NCBI GenBank assembly: GCA_023379125.1
Contig: JAMCSY010000005.1
Location: forward strand, 1-44,007
From: Patescibacteria group bacterium
Lineage (GTDB): Bacteria > Patescibacteriota > Microgenomatia > Daviesbacterales > UBA10151
Length of the DNA stretch: 44,007 nucleotides
Direction: 5' to 3'
Both the position numbers and the translations under genes were made by a program. Shown here in pieces: positions 23,059-30,983 of the stretch (its first letter is position 1; the number at the start of each line of letters is the position of its first letter). Under the pieces are notes generated by a model. It had not been told where the DNA came from and ran no database searches. It worked only from the letters and a program-made list of their open reading frames with translations.

Positions 23059-23511
23059 AAAGTAACTTTAGGATTATTAGTAGGTGCCCTGGTACTTATC
23101 ATTGCAGGATTTTTATTCACTAACAAACTGAGCAATATTTCCAATATCAAAACTTCTACTCAGACTACCAACTTAAGTTTAGCTATGCCTACTCCAGAAC
23201 AAGTAGATCCCAGTCAGATTACTTTTTTCTATAGTGCAAGTTGCCCTCATTGTTTAGAGGTAGAACAGTGGATGCAGCAAAATAATTTTGAAAGCCAAGT
23301 TCCTATTGTTAAAAAAGAGGTTTCTCAAAATCAAAAAAATAGTCAAGAACTGATTAAAACTGCTGTTGCTTGTGGATTGCCTGTTGATACTATTGGAGTA
23401 CCCTTTTTAGCAGCAGAAGGGCAGTGTTATATAGGAACACCGGATGTGATTAAGTATTTATCAAAGAAATTACCAGCGAATCAGTCAAGTGCCTCGGCTC
23501 AACTAAACTAA
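23047..23511 (+). CDS. Anchored thioredoxin-fold protein with CPHC active site
   Basis: 154 residues. An N-terminal membrane helix (6-24) and a Thr/Ser linker (32-45) lead to a thioredoxin-like domain. ITFFYSASCPHCLEVEQWM holds the redox motif Cys66-Pro-His-Cys69, the same dipeptide as DsbA, and IGVPFLAAEG has the cis-Pro. It should act on the outer face as a thiol-disulfide oxidoreductase or reductant; a late Cys (GQCYIG) is also present. It is the third gene after DUF5320 and DUF134, starting 64 nt after DUF134. No membrane donor (DsbB, VKOR or CcdA) is seen nearby. Confidence 0.85.
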   Translation: MNNKKVTLGLLVGALVLIIAGFLFTNKLSNISNIKTSTQTTNLSLAMPTPEQVDPSQITFFYSASCPHCLEVEQWMQQNNFESQVPIVKKEVSQNQKNSQELIKTAVACGLPVDTIGVPFLAAEGQCYIGTPDVIKYLSKKLPANQSSASAQLN

Positions 23512-23522
23512 TATCAGACAAG

Positions 23523-25001
23523 CTAGGGGATTAACAGTTTCATAATCTCAATACCTTCTTGATGGGCTATACTTAAGCGTGGAGAGTTTGCAATGCTTTG
23601 CTGGGTCTCAGTGAAAAAGCGTTCAATCAAACTTGGGGGGATCTGTAAGGCTTCAGGAACAGATTTAGCCCGACTTAAGATAGATGAGTCCTCATCAATA
23701 ATATTGGGTTCAGCTGCTGCCATTGATAAGTAATACATTAGATGAGGAAAATTTCCATCGAAGCCAGTATAAACACTAAGTTGGCCATCAAGTCCGTGTT
23801 TGCCTGACCACATGCCAGTAAAATGAAATCTACCCTTCTTGAGGCGAACTGTTTGTCCCAAATAAACAGCACCAAAATTTACTTCACTGCTTTCTGATGT
23901 AGTTGGGGATTCATTATATCTTTGCGCAAAACAAAGCACTCCCATACCACTAAGTCGCGCAATAAGCTTTTGATCAAAGGTATTGGTCCACTTAAAGTCT
24001 TCTTGTGCACGGTTGAGAGTGGCAAAAAAATATGCGTTTCTAATTTCTGGGATAAATTGTAATAAATAACGCCAACTGGCATTCACAATTGGGTAATACG
24101 AAGGGTTCATTCTGACTTCAAAAACTCCCCGATCGTTGCGACTCATTTGGATAGGTGAGCCCTCTTGGTATTGAGACATGTTAACTAGCGCGATTCTTTT
24201 AAGAAAGCCTTGTGATTGTTCAACTGGATTGGGATTTAAATGGAATTCTGCACCCACAGTAGGAAAATCAAGGAAAGGTTCTAAATGTGACGTAGTATGG
24301 TTAAAAAGTGCTGATATAGCTGTTTCAGGGGACATAAAATGAGTCAGTCTGGCCAATTGCGATAAGCCCAAATCAGCAGTATTAGTTGGGTCAATGGGGT
24401 CTTGTTCGATTGCTCTAGCCATGCGAAATACGTCAGTGCTAAACTGCTCGTCTTGATCAATTGAACCGCCAGAGAGAAGATACATGGTGATAGCGCTGGC
24501 AATCGCCTCAGCGCTTTTAGGCTGACCAAGTAATGTCATTCTGGCGGTAAAACTAGCTGCTTGATGAGCAAACCGAAATCCTGTGTTTGGTCTAACGCTT
24601 CTGGTGCGAACTAAGCCACCAAGCATAAAAGCTAATCTGGCGGCTTGGTCGAGATTAATGTCGATATACTTTTCAAGAAGTGGCCGAACAAAAGGCATTT
24701 TAGTAGTATCATGCATAGCGCCAGAATCAATTTCTTTTTTGCTGAAAAGAAGACTATGTTCATTCGGTCCAACAAAAGATACTTTACGGTGAGAAAATTG
24801 ATCAAGCATTGGCGAGAGAGCTGATGGTTGCAATTTCCACTTTAAACCTCTCAAAGTTTGCTCTTGGCAATATCCATTAGCCTGCATAAATAAAGTGGTG
24901 GCTCGGTGTGTACCTTGTAGACTACTTTCAAGATCAATAGGAGGGTGAAAATTGTTGAGGATAGTGGAATATAATGGATTTTCTGGAGAATAGCTACTCA
25001 T
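23523..25001 (-). CDS. Large unknown protein
   Basis: 492 residues, mainly soluble, with no signal peptide and no clear membrane helix. I recognise no family. Visible features: a Pro/Asn-rich N-terminus, AARLAFMLGGLVRTRSVRPN near residues 120-140, an Ala-rich helical part around 150-180, a mid-region with FEVRMNPSYYPI, and a Gly-rich MWSGKHGLDG near 400. The composition is normal, so it is a real gene. It converges on the thioredoxin-like gene and is followed upstream by a short Pro/Lys-rich ORF on the same strand. The start ATG has only a weak -10-like TAATCA 6 nt ahead. Confidence 0.6.
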   Translation of the reverse strand: MSSYSPENPLYSTILNNFHPPIDLESSLQGTHRATTLFMQANGYCQEQTLRGLKWKLQPSALSPMLDQFSHRKVSFVGPNEHSLLFSKKEIDSGAMHDTTKMPFVRPLLEKYIDINLDQAARLAFMLGGLVRTRSVRPNTGFRFAHQAASFTARMTLLGQPKSAEAIASAITMYLLSGGSIDQDEQFSTDVFRMARAIEQDPIDPTNTADLGLSQLARLTHFMSPETAISALFNHTTSHLEPFLDFPTVGAEFHLNPNPVEQSQGFLKRIALVNMSQYQEGSPIQMSRNDRGVFEVRMNPSYYPIVNASWRYLLQFIPEIRNAYFFATLNRAQEDFKWTNTFDQKLIARLSGMGVLCFAQRYNESPTTSESSEVNFGAVYLGQTVRLKKGRFHFTGMWSGKHGLDGQLSVYTGFDGNFPHLMYYLSMAAAEPNIIDEDSSILSRAKSVPEALQIPPSLIERFFTETQQSIANSPRLSIAHQEGIEIMKLLIP

Positions 25002-25023
25002 GATTAGTGATTACAATTTATTC

Positions 25024-25203
25024 TTAACTCTTAGCATGAGCAGGGGTTTGGGCTGGTTCTCTGATTGGCTTTGCTGGTTCTCTGACAGGTCCTTTATCAG
25101 GGATTATTTCTGGTGCAAGTGGTTTTTCTCTTCTGTTTGGTTCTTTGTCTGGAATGCCTGGTTTGGCCAAGTATGATTCGATTAATGTTTCAACTGTAGT
25201 CAT
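25024..25203 (-). CDS. Short Pro/Lys/Glu-rich ORF (59 residues)
   Basis: ATG 25203 to TAA 25024. It starts MTTVETLIESYLAKPGIPDK and continues with an unusual alternation of PDK, REP and EPAQ units, so it is probably disordered. It lies in an otherwise empty gap. A promoter supports it: TTGTAA (25243-25238), a 16-nt spacer and TATAAT (25221-25216), 12 nt before the ATG. Its tail ends 22 nt before the 492-residue gene, which may be cotranscribed. No family is known; it could be a conserved small protein or noise. Confidence 0.5.
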   Translation of the reverse strand: MTTVETLIESYLAKPGIPDKEPNRREKPLAPEIIPDKGPVREPAKPIREPAQTPAHAKS

Positions 25204-25215
25204 ATCTTGTGAAAC

Positions 25216-25243
25216 ATTATATACAAGGACACGATAATTACAA
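25216..25243 (-). promoter_or_regulatory. Promoter of the 59-residue ORF
   Basis: TTGTAA-N16-TATAAT on the minus strand. The leader is about 5 nt. Confidence 0.65.
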
Positions 25244-25253
25244 AAGTAGCAGT

Positions 25254-25691
25254 TTAAAAAATCTTCTGTAGTTTAAGAACTTTATTAATGTTGTTCATGA
25301 TTCCTAATAACCTGCCCAACATTAACCCACCTAAGCTGCTATAAGTAAAAGCTGATAGCTCGTCATTCGGGATAAATTCATTAAAAAGGTATCTACTGGA
25401 AATTCTTAGGATGATATAAAGAGCAATCAATAAAATGCTTAGTTTATCTCGGGTCAGTATTACTTTTTGGCTTTCCTCATGCCATTTCACTCGAGCAGCC
25501 AAAGCTGCCACAAACCCAATGAGAATTCCAGTCACTAGCCCTAAAAAGGCTAAAGGTAAACTAATTTGCCCTTGAATTAAATCAAAACTAACTACCCCAA
25601 AAACTACTAAAACAGCCACTATAAAGATATATAGCTGCAACAGAACTCTTTTGTGGACATACTTATGAGCGGTACGAATCTTTTTTATCAC
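25254..25691 (-). CDS. Small polytopic membrane protein, unknown
   Basis: 145 residues with four hydrophobic helices (about 20-38, 43-68, 85-100, 110-135), connecting charged loops (RVKWHEESQKVILTRDKL), and a basic N-terminus. The start is GTG 25691; TAAAAT lies 9 nt before it, consistent with a leaderless transcript starting with GTG. The arrangement of two helices, a charged loop with RDK and two more helices recalls CcdC-type or DUF1453-like proteins, but I cannot confirm this. No other function can be seen. Confidence 0.6.
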   Translation of the reverse strand: MIKKIRTAHKYVHKRVLLQLYIFIVAVLVVFGVVSFDLIQGQISLPLAFLGLVTGILIGFVAALAARVKWHEESQKVILTRDKLSILLIALYIILRISSRYLFNEFIPNDELSAFTYSSLGGLMLGRLLGIMNNINKVLKLQKIF

Positions 25692-25764
25692 AATGGATAT
25701 ATTTTACTGGGAGAAAATTCCCTTGTATAGAGTAGAACACGAGTATTTTTATCAAAGGGGAGGT

Positions 25765-25914
25765 TCAAGCTTTTTTATATTGTTTAGCTTTAGGTTTTTG
25801 CCCCGGTAAGTAAGTAATTTTTGCTGATGTAGTTTTCAACTCTCTAGTTACTGTCTCACGAGATAGCCCAGTTAAAGAGGCTAGTTCACCGTGCAGAGAA
25901 TTGATCGCTGGAAG
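25765..25914 (-). pseudogene. Remnant of a Crp/Fnr-type HTH (3' end only)
   Basis: On the minus strand the frame ending at TGA 25765-25767 reads HGELASLTGLSRETVTRELK, the canonical Crp helix-turn-helix, followed by a Lys-rich tail ending QKPKAKQYKKA. No start codon or cyclic-nucleotide-binding domain is in frame upstream: the frame closes at a stop near 25998. It shares codon boundaries with the opposite-strand ORF at 25891. It is probably a decayed regulator. Confidence 0.6.
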
Positions 25915-26103
25915 AATTGGGGAGTGAGAACTGGACTGGCCGCAGGGATTGGGTCTGAACCGATTGGTCCAACCGGACTTCTGGGTCCAGAACCTTTAAT
26001 TGCTGCAGGTTCTTTTGTAGCTGGGGATATGATTAGAGGTCATTATGTTCGAGAAAGAGCAGCCTTGTTAGCTGTTGCCAAATACCGGGGTATTGGTTTT
26101 TAA
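25891..26103 (+). CDS. Doubtful 70-residue ORF
   Basis: GTG start, no Shine-Dalgarno sequence and no -10 at the usual distance. The peptide has a Gly/Ala-rich, partly hydrophobic middle (GLAAGIGSEPIGPTGLLG, then FVAGDMIRGHY). Its first part lies antisense to the Crp-type HTH remnant in exact codon register, which argues that this part is a shadow. It may be a small membrane-active protein, or it may not be expressed. I include it because no better gene covers the second half. Confidence 0.3.
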   Translation: MQRIDRWKNWGVRTGLAAGIGSEPIGPTGLLGPEPLIAAGSFVAGDMIRGHYVRERAALLAVAKYRGIGF

Positions 26104-26105
26104 CT

Positions 26106-26627
26106 TCATTTATTTCGATTAAACTCTCCTAACAGTAGCTTGGAAAAAAGTCTATCTAGGGAATCATCGATGGCTATTTGAGTAAAATCCTTAATTTCTA
26201 GAGGAACAAAGTCCTGCTTGGATACACTAGAGTTAAATCTTTGCGTTTTGCTTTTTTCCAGGACTTTAGAGACAGGAATCCAGTACCAAGTCTGAAAATT
26301 AGATTCTTCGTTGGAAAGAGCATACCAAACCTCAAGATTAAAATTCCGTTGCAGATTGGAATACTCAACTGTCTCATCATAGTCAACACAAAAATCTTTA
26401 TATTTTTCCCTCACCTTTTTATATTCCACATCAACTAAAATAAAACCTAAGTGGGGTAGCAAGATCATATAATCTGGTCTGCGCCCGATAAAATATTTTT
26501 TTAGAGAAGGAGAGAAAGTTTGTAAATCCTGTTGGATATACCAATAAGGAATATTGTTTTGATCAAGCCACTCTTTAAATCTGGTTTCAGCCAGCTGGGC
26601 TTTTTCATCATTTGAAGCATTGTTCAT
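26106..26627 (-). CDS. PD-(D/E)XK nuclease-like protein
   Basis: 173 residues from ATG 26627. TATATT ends 6 nt before it; the longer frame from TTG 26633 overlaps that spacing and is rejected. The pattern E14 in a helix, RRPDYMILLP (Asp52) and FILVDVEYKK (Glu68-x-Lys70) is the PD-(D/E)XK catalytic core. The C-terminal part is helical and without a known domain. It may be a stand-alone restriction-endonuclease-fold protein used in repair or defence. No methyltransferase or specificity gene is adjacent, so it is probably not a restriction system. The target is unknown. Confidence 0.65.
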   Translation of the reverse strand: MNNASNDEKAQLAETRFKEWLDQNNIPYWYIQQDLQTFSPSLKKYFIGRRPDYMILLPHLGFILVDVEYKKVREKYKDFCVDYDETVEYSNLQRNFNLEVWYALSNEESNFQTWYWIPVSKVLEKSKTQRFNSSVSKQDFVPLEIKDFTQIAIDDSLDRLFSKLLLGEFNRNK

Positions 26628-26633
26628 GCCCAA

Positions 26634-26639
26634 AATATA
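26634..26639 (-). promoter_or_regulatory. -10 (TATATT) of the PD-(D/E)XK gene, leaderless
   Basis: 6 nt from ATG 26627 on the minus strand. Confidence 0.55.
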
Positions 26640-26800
26640 CCATTTTTAGCTTAAATAAGCCAGGCTGCTTGATGTAAGCGTCTGCTAGGATTGAGACACC
26701 TGGGAAAATATATGCTTAACTCCAGAGTGGTTATTGAAAAAATATGTCCAGGGTTATAAACAAATAATGCATTTCTACCCTTTAGTTTCTTGGTGGTTGA

Positions 26801-26829
26801 TTGACAAGCTATAAGCCTTTTGCTATATT
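26801..26829 (+). promoter_or_regulatory. Promoter of the 26839 gene
   Basis: TTGACA (26801-26806), a 17-nt spacer ending in TGC, and TATATT (26824-26829): full consensus spacing and an extended -10. ATG 26839 is 9 nt downstream, so a leaderless message is predicted. The stretch 26640-26800 upstream holds nothing else that I can recognise. Confidence 0.85.
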
Positions 26830-26838
26830 CCCAAACGT

Positions 26839-27252
26839 ATGGAGACTCGTCAAAGTTGGCAAGCTACTAACCCCACCTTGCTTGATAGTTATAATGGACT
26901 TGGCCCCAGAGAACAAAAAGCAGTCTGGATGGCTCTGCACGGAATTGTCAGCTGGCATGATAGTGCAAAAGAACCTGCCCCAATGAGAGTAAGAATTAGT
27001 CCAGAAAACCCATTTGATTTAAAGGGATTTGCTAATGTACTTCATGAAATGAGAATTGGTATTGGTGAATCTTTGGCTCAAGAAAATGGAGTAGTTACCT
27101 TTCAGCCCAGACCTTATGACCGGACCTTTATGCCTCAAACCAGGGAAGATCTACTCTACACAGCCTCCGAATGGCTTAGGCAAACTCTTGCTGAAGTGCC
27201 AGGAGATTTCAGAGAATTTATCAACAGACTGAGGTCAATAAGCCCCCACTAA
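26839..27252 (+). CDS. Unknown soluble protein
   Basis: 137 residues, beginning METRQSWQATNPTLLDSYNG. No membrane segment or signal. The middle has MRVRISPENPFDLKGFANVL and the end looks helical and charged (ASEWLRQTLAEVPGDFREFI). I know no family. The strongest reason to trust it is the consensus promoter directly before its ATG. It stands alone between the PD-(D/E)XK gene (divergent) and a frameshifted membrane gene (convergent). Confidence 0.65.
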   Translation: METRQSWQATNPTLLDSYNGLGPREQKAVWMALHGIVSWHDSAKEPAPMRVRISPENPFDLKGFANVLHEMRIGIGESLAQENGVVTFQPRPYDRTFMPQTREDLLYTASEWLRQTLAEVPGDFREFINRLRSISPH

Positions 27253-27257
27253 AAAAC

Positions 27258-27475
27258 TCAAGCTTGCTGCTTATACCAAACTGCTAGGGCTATGAACAAA
27301 GATAACAAATTTAGTAATGCTAGAGTCAGAAGATGATTTTGCCAGCCATCAGTCACTAGAAATAATACCCCTAAAGCATAAATTAAAATAAAGGCAGGCT
27401 GGATTTTTTGTCCTTTGGAAAAAACTGAATGGCCCAACCCAGGATAATTAGTATCAAACCCACATTTGATAGCAT
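27258..27475 (-). pseudogene. Small three-helix membrane protein gene interrupted by a one-base frameshift
   Basis: ATG 27475 starts MLSNVGLILIILGWAIQFF and then hits a stop after KSSLPLF. Shifting by -1 at the A6 run (27404-27409 on the plus strand as T6) continues as IQPAFILIYALGVLFLV, then a third helix and VWYKQQA to the stop at 27258. Joined, the protein is about 72 residues with three helices and a basic C-terminus. TTTACA-N17-TAAGCT stands before the ATG. It is a lost base, a sequencing error in a homopolymer, or programmed slippage. This is the only gene-like content of the 329-nt gap 27253-27581. Confidence 0.6.
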
Positions 27476-27581
27476 GAGTTTAGCTTAGAGTTTCTGATGG
27501 TTTTTGTAAAGAACTAAGGTGTCTCTCTTGACAAGCAGCATCAGATAAGGTGTATGCTGAGAATAAGCTTAAATCCTGCCT

Positions 27582-28154
27582 ATGCTAAATCCAAAACTAA
27601 TCTTAATTTTGTTGGTCATTATAGCCATTATTGCCGGATTTTTCTTACTTCAGGGTAAATTTAGCTCTTTCCAGTCTAGTCAAAATAGCACCAGCCAAAA
27701 GCAGAGTATTTCCAATAATGGTACTTTACCCAGTGAACAAAATAGCCAACCTGCAGAGCAGGGAAATTCTGAATCATCTACTGTTTCGTCAAGTGGTGAT
27801 GGATCGATGGCAGATGTGGCTGATGATCAAATGATTACTGAATGCCAACGAGGCAAGTTTGCTGTAGGTACGCAAGATCTTGGAGGAACGGTCATTTTGG
27901 GCAAAGAGGAACATGAGATCAATGGCCAAATGGTGGAAGTGTGTTGTCTGGCTAGTATTGACAGCGGGCAGAGTTTGGATGATGTGACCAATAAAGAATG
28001 CCGTAATACCAATAAAGAAAGCATTGGTTTATATAAAAATAGCGAGGGCCAATTTATTCCATCTGGAGCCTTCTATATGAAAGATAACCAGATTTGTACA
28101 GTCAGTTATGATGATGAGGGTAACGTGACTGGTGGCGGTTGTTATAACCAGTAA
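27582..28154 (+). CDS. Anchored, Cys-containing extracytosolic protein, unknown
   Basis: 190 residues. An N-terminal membrane helix (5-23) is followed by a Ser/Gln/Asn-rich linker (27-75) and a small C-terminal domain with six Cys (ITEC, VCCL, KECR, QIC, GGC), enough for three disulfides outside the cell. TTGACA at 27528 and TATGCT at 27553 are possible promoter parts with an overlong 19-nt spacer. I know no family. It is the first of a run of anchored proteins that extends to 31925 and may share a surface role. Confidence 0.6.
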   Translation: MLNPKLILILLVIIAIIAGFFLLQGKFSSFQSSQNSTSQKQSISNNGTLPSEQNSQPAEQGNSESSTVSSSGDGSMADVADDQMITECQRGKFAVGTQDLGGTVILGKEEHEINGQMVEVCCLASIDSGQSLDDVTNKECRNTNKESIGLYKNSEGQFIPSGAFYMKDNQICTVSYDDEGNVTGGGCYNQ

Positions 28155-28226
28155 GTTGCAGGTTATAAAATTTGCCCCTTTTTTTCTAAGCAAGGAGTTG
28201 CTACAAAGAGCTAGTCTGGTCAAGTC

Positions 28227-29366
28227 ATGATTAAAATAGAAAAAGGTTTTGCTGGGGTAATTTTAATTTTTTTGATCGTAGTAGTTGCCTTAATTCTTGC
28301 TGGTCTTTATTTTTTTAATAAAACTGTTCAAAGTCCGCAAGATAAAGGGACAACAGCTACAGGCAGCAATAATGAAGTACAGGTTTACCAGGAAACCACC
28401 CCCTTTGATCCAGAGAGTCTGACCCAAGTTGATCAGGTAACCAAAAGCCAAGATGGGGTTGTTATTCCCCCTAAATCTAGGGTTAACCTAGCAGTCCCCA
28501 GTTATTGTTTAGATGGCGGAAAGGGATTGCCTGATCCAGAGGAAGTCTGGCCCCAACTGTATTCTTATCAAAAAGTAGATATGCCTTTGTTTAATGAAAT
28601 TACAGATTATTTAGATAGTCATAGTGATGCTGAGCAAAGTATGGCCCAAGAAGTTATTTGGGGTTTAGCCCCAGACTCACAGACTAAATTTGCAGATTTT
28701 ACTGACGAGGAAAAGCAGTTTTTATTGCAAGTTGACTCCAAAGCCGAGGAAAAGATTGATTCTTATCAATATTACCAGCATATTTCAGTTGCCCGCTATC
28801 AATTTCCTGAGCAAACACCAACAAAGCTTGTACCACAGCCAATTCCTGGCAGCGGCCTTTATGCGAAAAATACGGATTATGGAGGTTATTCCCAAGATTT
28901 TGTGGAGGTCTATAATCCCACAGATCAGCCACAAACCCTTTCGCTGAAAAACTCTTCTGGTGAAGTTTTGGTAGCTGTGCCGATGTTTTGGACAATGACA
29001 GTGGATATTGATAATATCCGGCAACAGAATGGCATTACCAGTTTTCATCTGATAAAGAATGCCTTAGCAGCTGGTACGGAACATATTTCTTCCTATGATA
29101 TTTTTGGCGGGCACGATTTTAGCCTCGGGCCAGATGGTCGGTTGTCTACTGGACCCAGTGGCTCGGCGGATATTCTCTATCCTGATGGTACTAAAATAGA
29201 AGTACCGCCCAATACAGTTTATTATCCTGATGATTATGATCCCAAGACTGGGAATTTTGGTCTACCTGATGCACCTTGGTCAAGAGCTTGGCTGAAGATC
29301 AAGGAACCTGCAAGGTATCAAAGATTAATGCATAGTGGAGTTGGAGGAATGGGCATCAGGGGTTAA
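28227..29366 (+). CDS. Pilin-like anchored protein, unknown
   Basis: 379 residues. The N-terminus MIKIEKGFAGVILIFLIVVV is like a type IV prepilin, a short basic leader followed by Gly-Phe and a long hydrophobic helix (about 8-30), but the conserved Glu at position +5 is not seen. After a Gln/Thr-rich linker comes a large domain (75-379) rich in Asp, Pro and Tyr, with TNPxDQPQTLSLKNSSGEVLV-like beta segments. No catalytic motif is visible. The 72-nt gap before it has no clear promoter. It is followed after 2 nt by the 29369 gene, so both are probably cotranscribed. Confidence 0.6.
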   Translation: MIKIEKGFAGVILIFLIVVVALILAGLYFFNKTVQSPQDKGTTATGSNNEVQVYQETTPFDPESLTQVDQVTKSQDGVVIPPKSRVNLAVPSYCLDGGKGLPDPEEVWPQLYSYQKVDMPLFNEITDYLDSHSDAEQSMAQEVIWGLAPDSQTKFADFTDEEKQFLLQVDSKAEEKIDSYQYYQHISVARYQFPEQTPTKLVPQPIPGSGLYAKNTDYGGYSQDFVEVYNPTDQPQTLSLKNSSGEVLVAVPMFWTMTVDIDNIRQQNGITSFHLIKNALAAGTEHISSYDIFGGHDFSLGPDGRLSTGPSGSADILYPDGTKIEVPPNTVYYPDDYDPKTGNFGLPDAPWSRAWLKIKEPARYQRLMHSGVGGMGIRG

Positions 29367-29368
29367 AT

Positions 29369-30370
29369 ATGAATATAGGAAAAAATTGGATAGCCGAAGG
29401 ATGGGAAGAGATTTCCCAGCAGGGCAATGCAAACCAGCAAACTGTCAATATCGGACACATTGATCCAGAAAATAAAGCTGACCCGATGCTTACTTCTGGC
29501 AACCCTTCTCAGATGTTAAACGGGGAAGCTGTAGCTGTTCATGGGATTACCACCCGTGGGACCATGACCAAATTTTTTGAAACCATGAACCAAATGGCTG
29601 CCAGCGGCTGGATGAAAGACTATACTCCAGGCAAAATTCAGCAGTTAAGGAATCAGTTTAATCAAGTCCAAAATGAAAAATATGATATGACTTCTGAGAT
29701 TACAGTTGTAAAATATCCTGATGAAAAATCAGCTCAGCAGGCTTTAGAAAACCAACTTGCTCTACCTACTCAAGGTTTTGCTGGCTTGCAGATTCCCGGG
29801 GCTGATGGGAAAATGACAAGTTACTTAGATAATCCAGAAGTGAGAAAGCAGATGAGCGCGCAGCAAATCAGTTTGCTGCAGGAGATGACCGAGAAAATGA
29901 AAGGACAAGTCCAAACTGGCCAGCAAAAAGCAGGTTTGAAATATTTTATCGGCGAGTATTTGGGTTATCCGGCTGCGCTTTCGCAGATGGACAATCCAGC
30001 TTATCAGGCATATTCTGCTCCTAAGCCAAAAGTTAAAGTCAGTCCTAATACTTTCCAAGGTGGTGGATTTGATCCTTTAGCTGGCAAAGGGATTTTACCT
30101 AAAAGACCGCCAACAAAGCCTCCGCCCAAAACTCTTCAAGGCTGTTTAGCAATTAAGGTCGATAATTACATTATTAGCGGGTCTTTGCTAACAGCGGCCG
30201 AAGCTTTACCTTCAGCAGGTGATTTTTGTGAAAGTCTGACACAATATAAAACCTACATTGAGAAAGAGGAGGTTGAAGGTAAAACATATACCACTAAGCA
30301 TGTTGTTCCAGTAGCCAGCAATTTAGCTGCAGAAGGATATGCCAATAAAGAACAGGTGGGGAGGATATGA
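29369..30370 (+). CDS. Unknown soluble protein in the surface-protein run
   Basis: 333 residues, starting 2 nt after the previous stop. There is no signal peptide. The protein is Gln-rich and helical in the middle (SAQQALENQLAL; MSAQQISLLQEMTEKMKGQV) with a Pro/Lys-rich linker (LPKRPPTKPPPKTLQG) before a short C-terminal part with two Cys. The middle piece could pack as a coiled coil. The operon-like spacing with the pilin-like gene suggests a partner role. I do not recognise a family. Confidence 0.6.
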   Translation: MNIGKNWIAEGWEEISQQGNANQQTVNIGHIDPENKADPMLTSGNPSQMLNGEAVAVHGITTRGTMTKFFETMNQMAASGWMKDYTPGKIQQLRNQFNQVQNEKYDMTSEITVVKYPDEKSAQQALENQLALPTQGFAGLQIPGADGKMTSYLDNPEVRKQMSAQQISLLQEMTEKMKGQVQTGQQKAGLKYFIGEYLGYPAALSQMDNPAYQAYSAPKPKVKVSPNTFQGGGFDPLAGKGILPKRPPTKPPPKTLQGCLAIKVDNYIISGSLLTAAEALPSAGDFCESLTQYKTYIEKEEVEGKTYTTKHVVPVASNLAAEGYANKEQVGRI

Positions 30371-30407
30371 TTAAAAGTTTTATTAAAGCGATTGGCTAAA
30401 CTAAAAA

Positions 30408-30436
30408 TTGACATTGCTAACAGGGAGAAATAAGAT
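30408..30436 (+). promoter_or_regulatory. Promoter of the 30453 gene
   Basis: TTGACA (30408-30413), a 17-nt spacer and TAAGAT (30431-30436). A longer ORF start at TTG 30408 is therefore wrong: this TTG is the -35. The start ATG 30453 has AAGG in front. Confidence 0.8.
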
Positions 30437-30452
30437 AAAGACAAGGATAAAA

Positions 30453-30983
30453 ATGGCTGCCCAAAGTAAAACATTTAGCATTCAGTCTGTTAACCCAACC
30501 GTGGCTTGTCTGATTCTGACAGCTCTGACAGTGGTAGGAGTGTTAATCAGTTTGGGTAGCAAAAATCCTTTGTGGATTATTCTCCTGATGTTACCAGCAG
30601 TGGTTTACGAACTTTACCGGACTGAACCTGGTGCTTCCACCAAATTTAGTTCAATTTTACTGCTGGTAATTTTAATTTTAGAAATTGGGCTGCTGGTTTT
30701 TGGTATTCATTATGATTTGGCCAAGTTTTTGAACACTGATCAACAGTACATTGCTGGTTACAGTATTCCTTTAGGGGATGTGCAGATCTTTGGGCCACTT
30801 GTGACAGCAATTCTTTCAGCCATTTTAGTATTTCGGACTTATGGCACTTACACTAAATGGTTATCGGTGATAATTGCCCTTGGCTCACTGGTGGCAGTTT
30901 ACATTATTAATCCTGTCTTTTTTCAAGAAGCACTAAAACTTATTATCAGAGGGTTATTTAACCAATTATCCTATTCAATATGA
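30453..30983 (+). CDS. Polytopic membrane protein, unknown
   Basis: 176 residues from ATG 30453. About five hydrophobic helices (18-36, 40-58, 66-84, 105-122, 130-155). A GYSIPLGDVQIFGPL segment sits between helices. No family is recognised. It has its own promoter and ends in ATGA overlap with the next gene, so it heads the subcluster 30453-31925. Its role could be to hold or export the anchored proteins next to it, but nothing in the sequence shows this. Confidence 0.6.
   Translation: MAAQSKTFSIQSVNPTVACLILTALTVVGVLISLGSKNPLWIILLMLPAVVYELYRTEPGASTKFSSILLLVILILEIGLLVFGIHYDLAKFLNTDQQYIAGYSIPLGDVQIFGPLVTAILSAILVFRTYGTYTKWLSVIIALGSLVAVYIINPVFFQEALKLIIRGLFNQLSYSI

Noticed and set aside
26801-26986. 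Plus-strand ORF starting at 26801
   Set aside because: Its start codon is the -35 box of a consensus promoter and its frame overlaps the better-supported 26839 gene.
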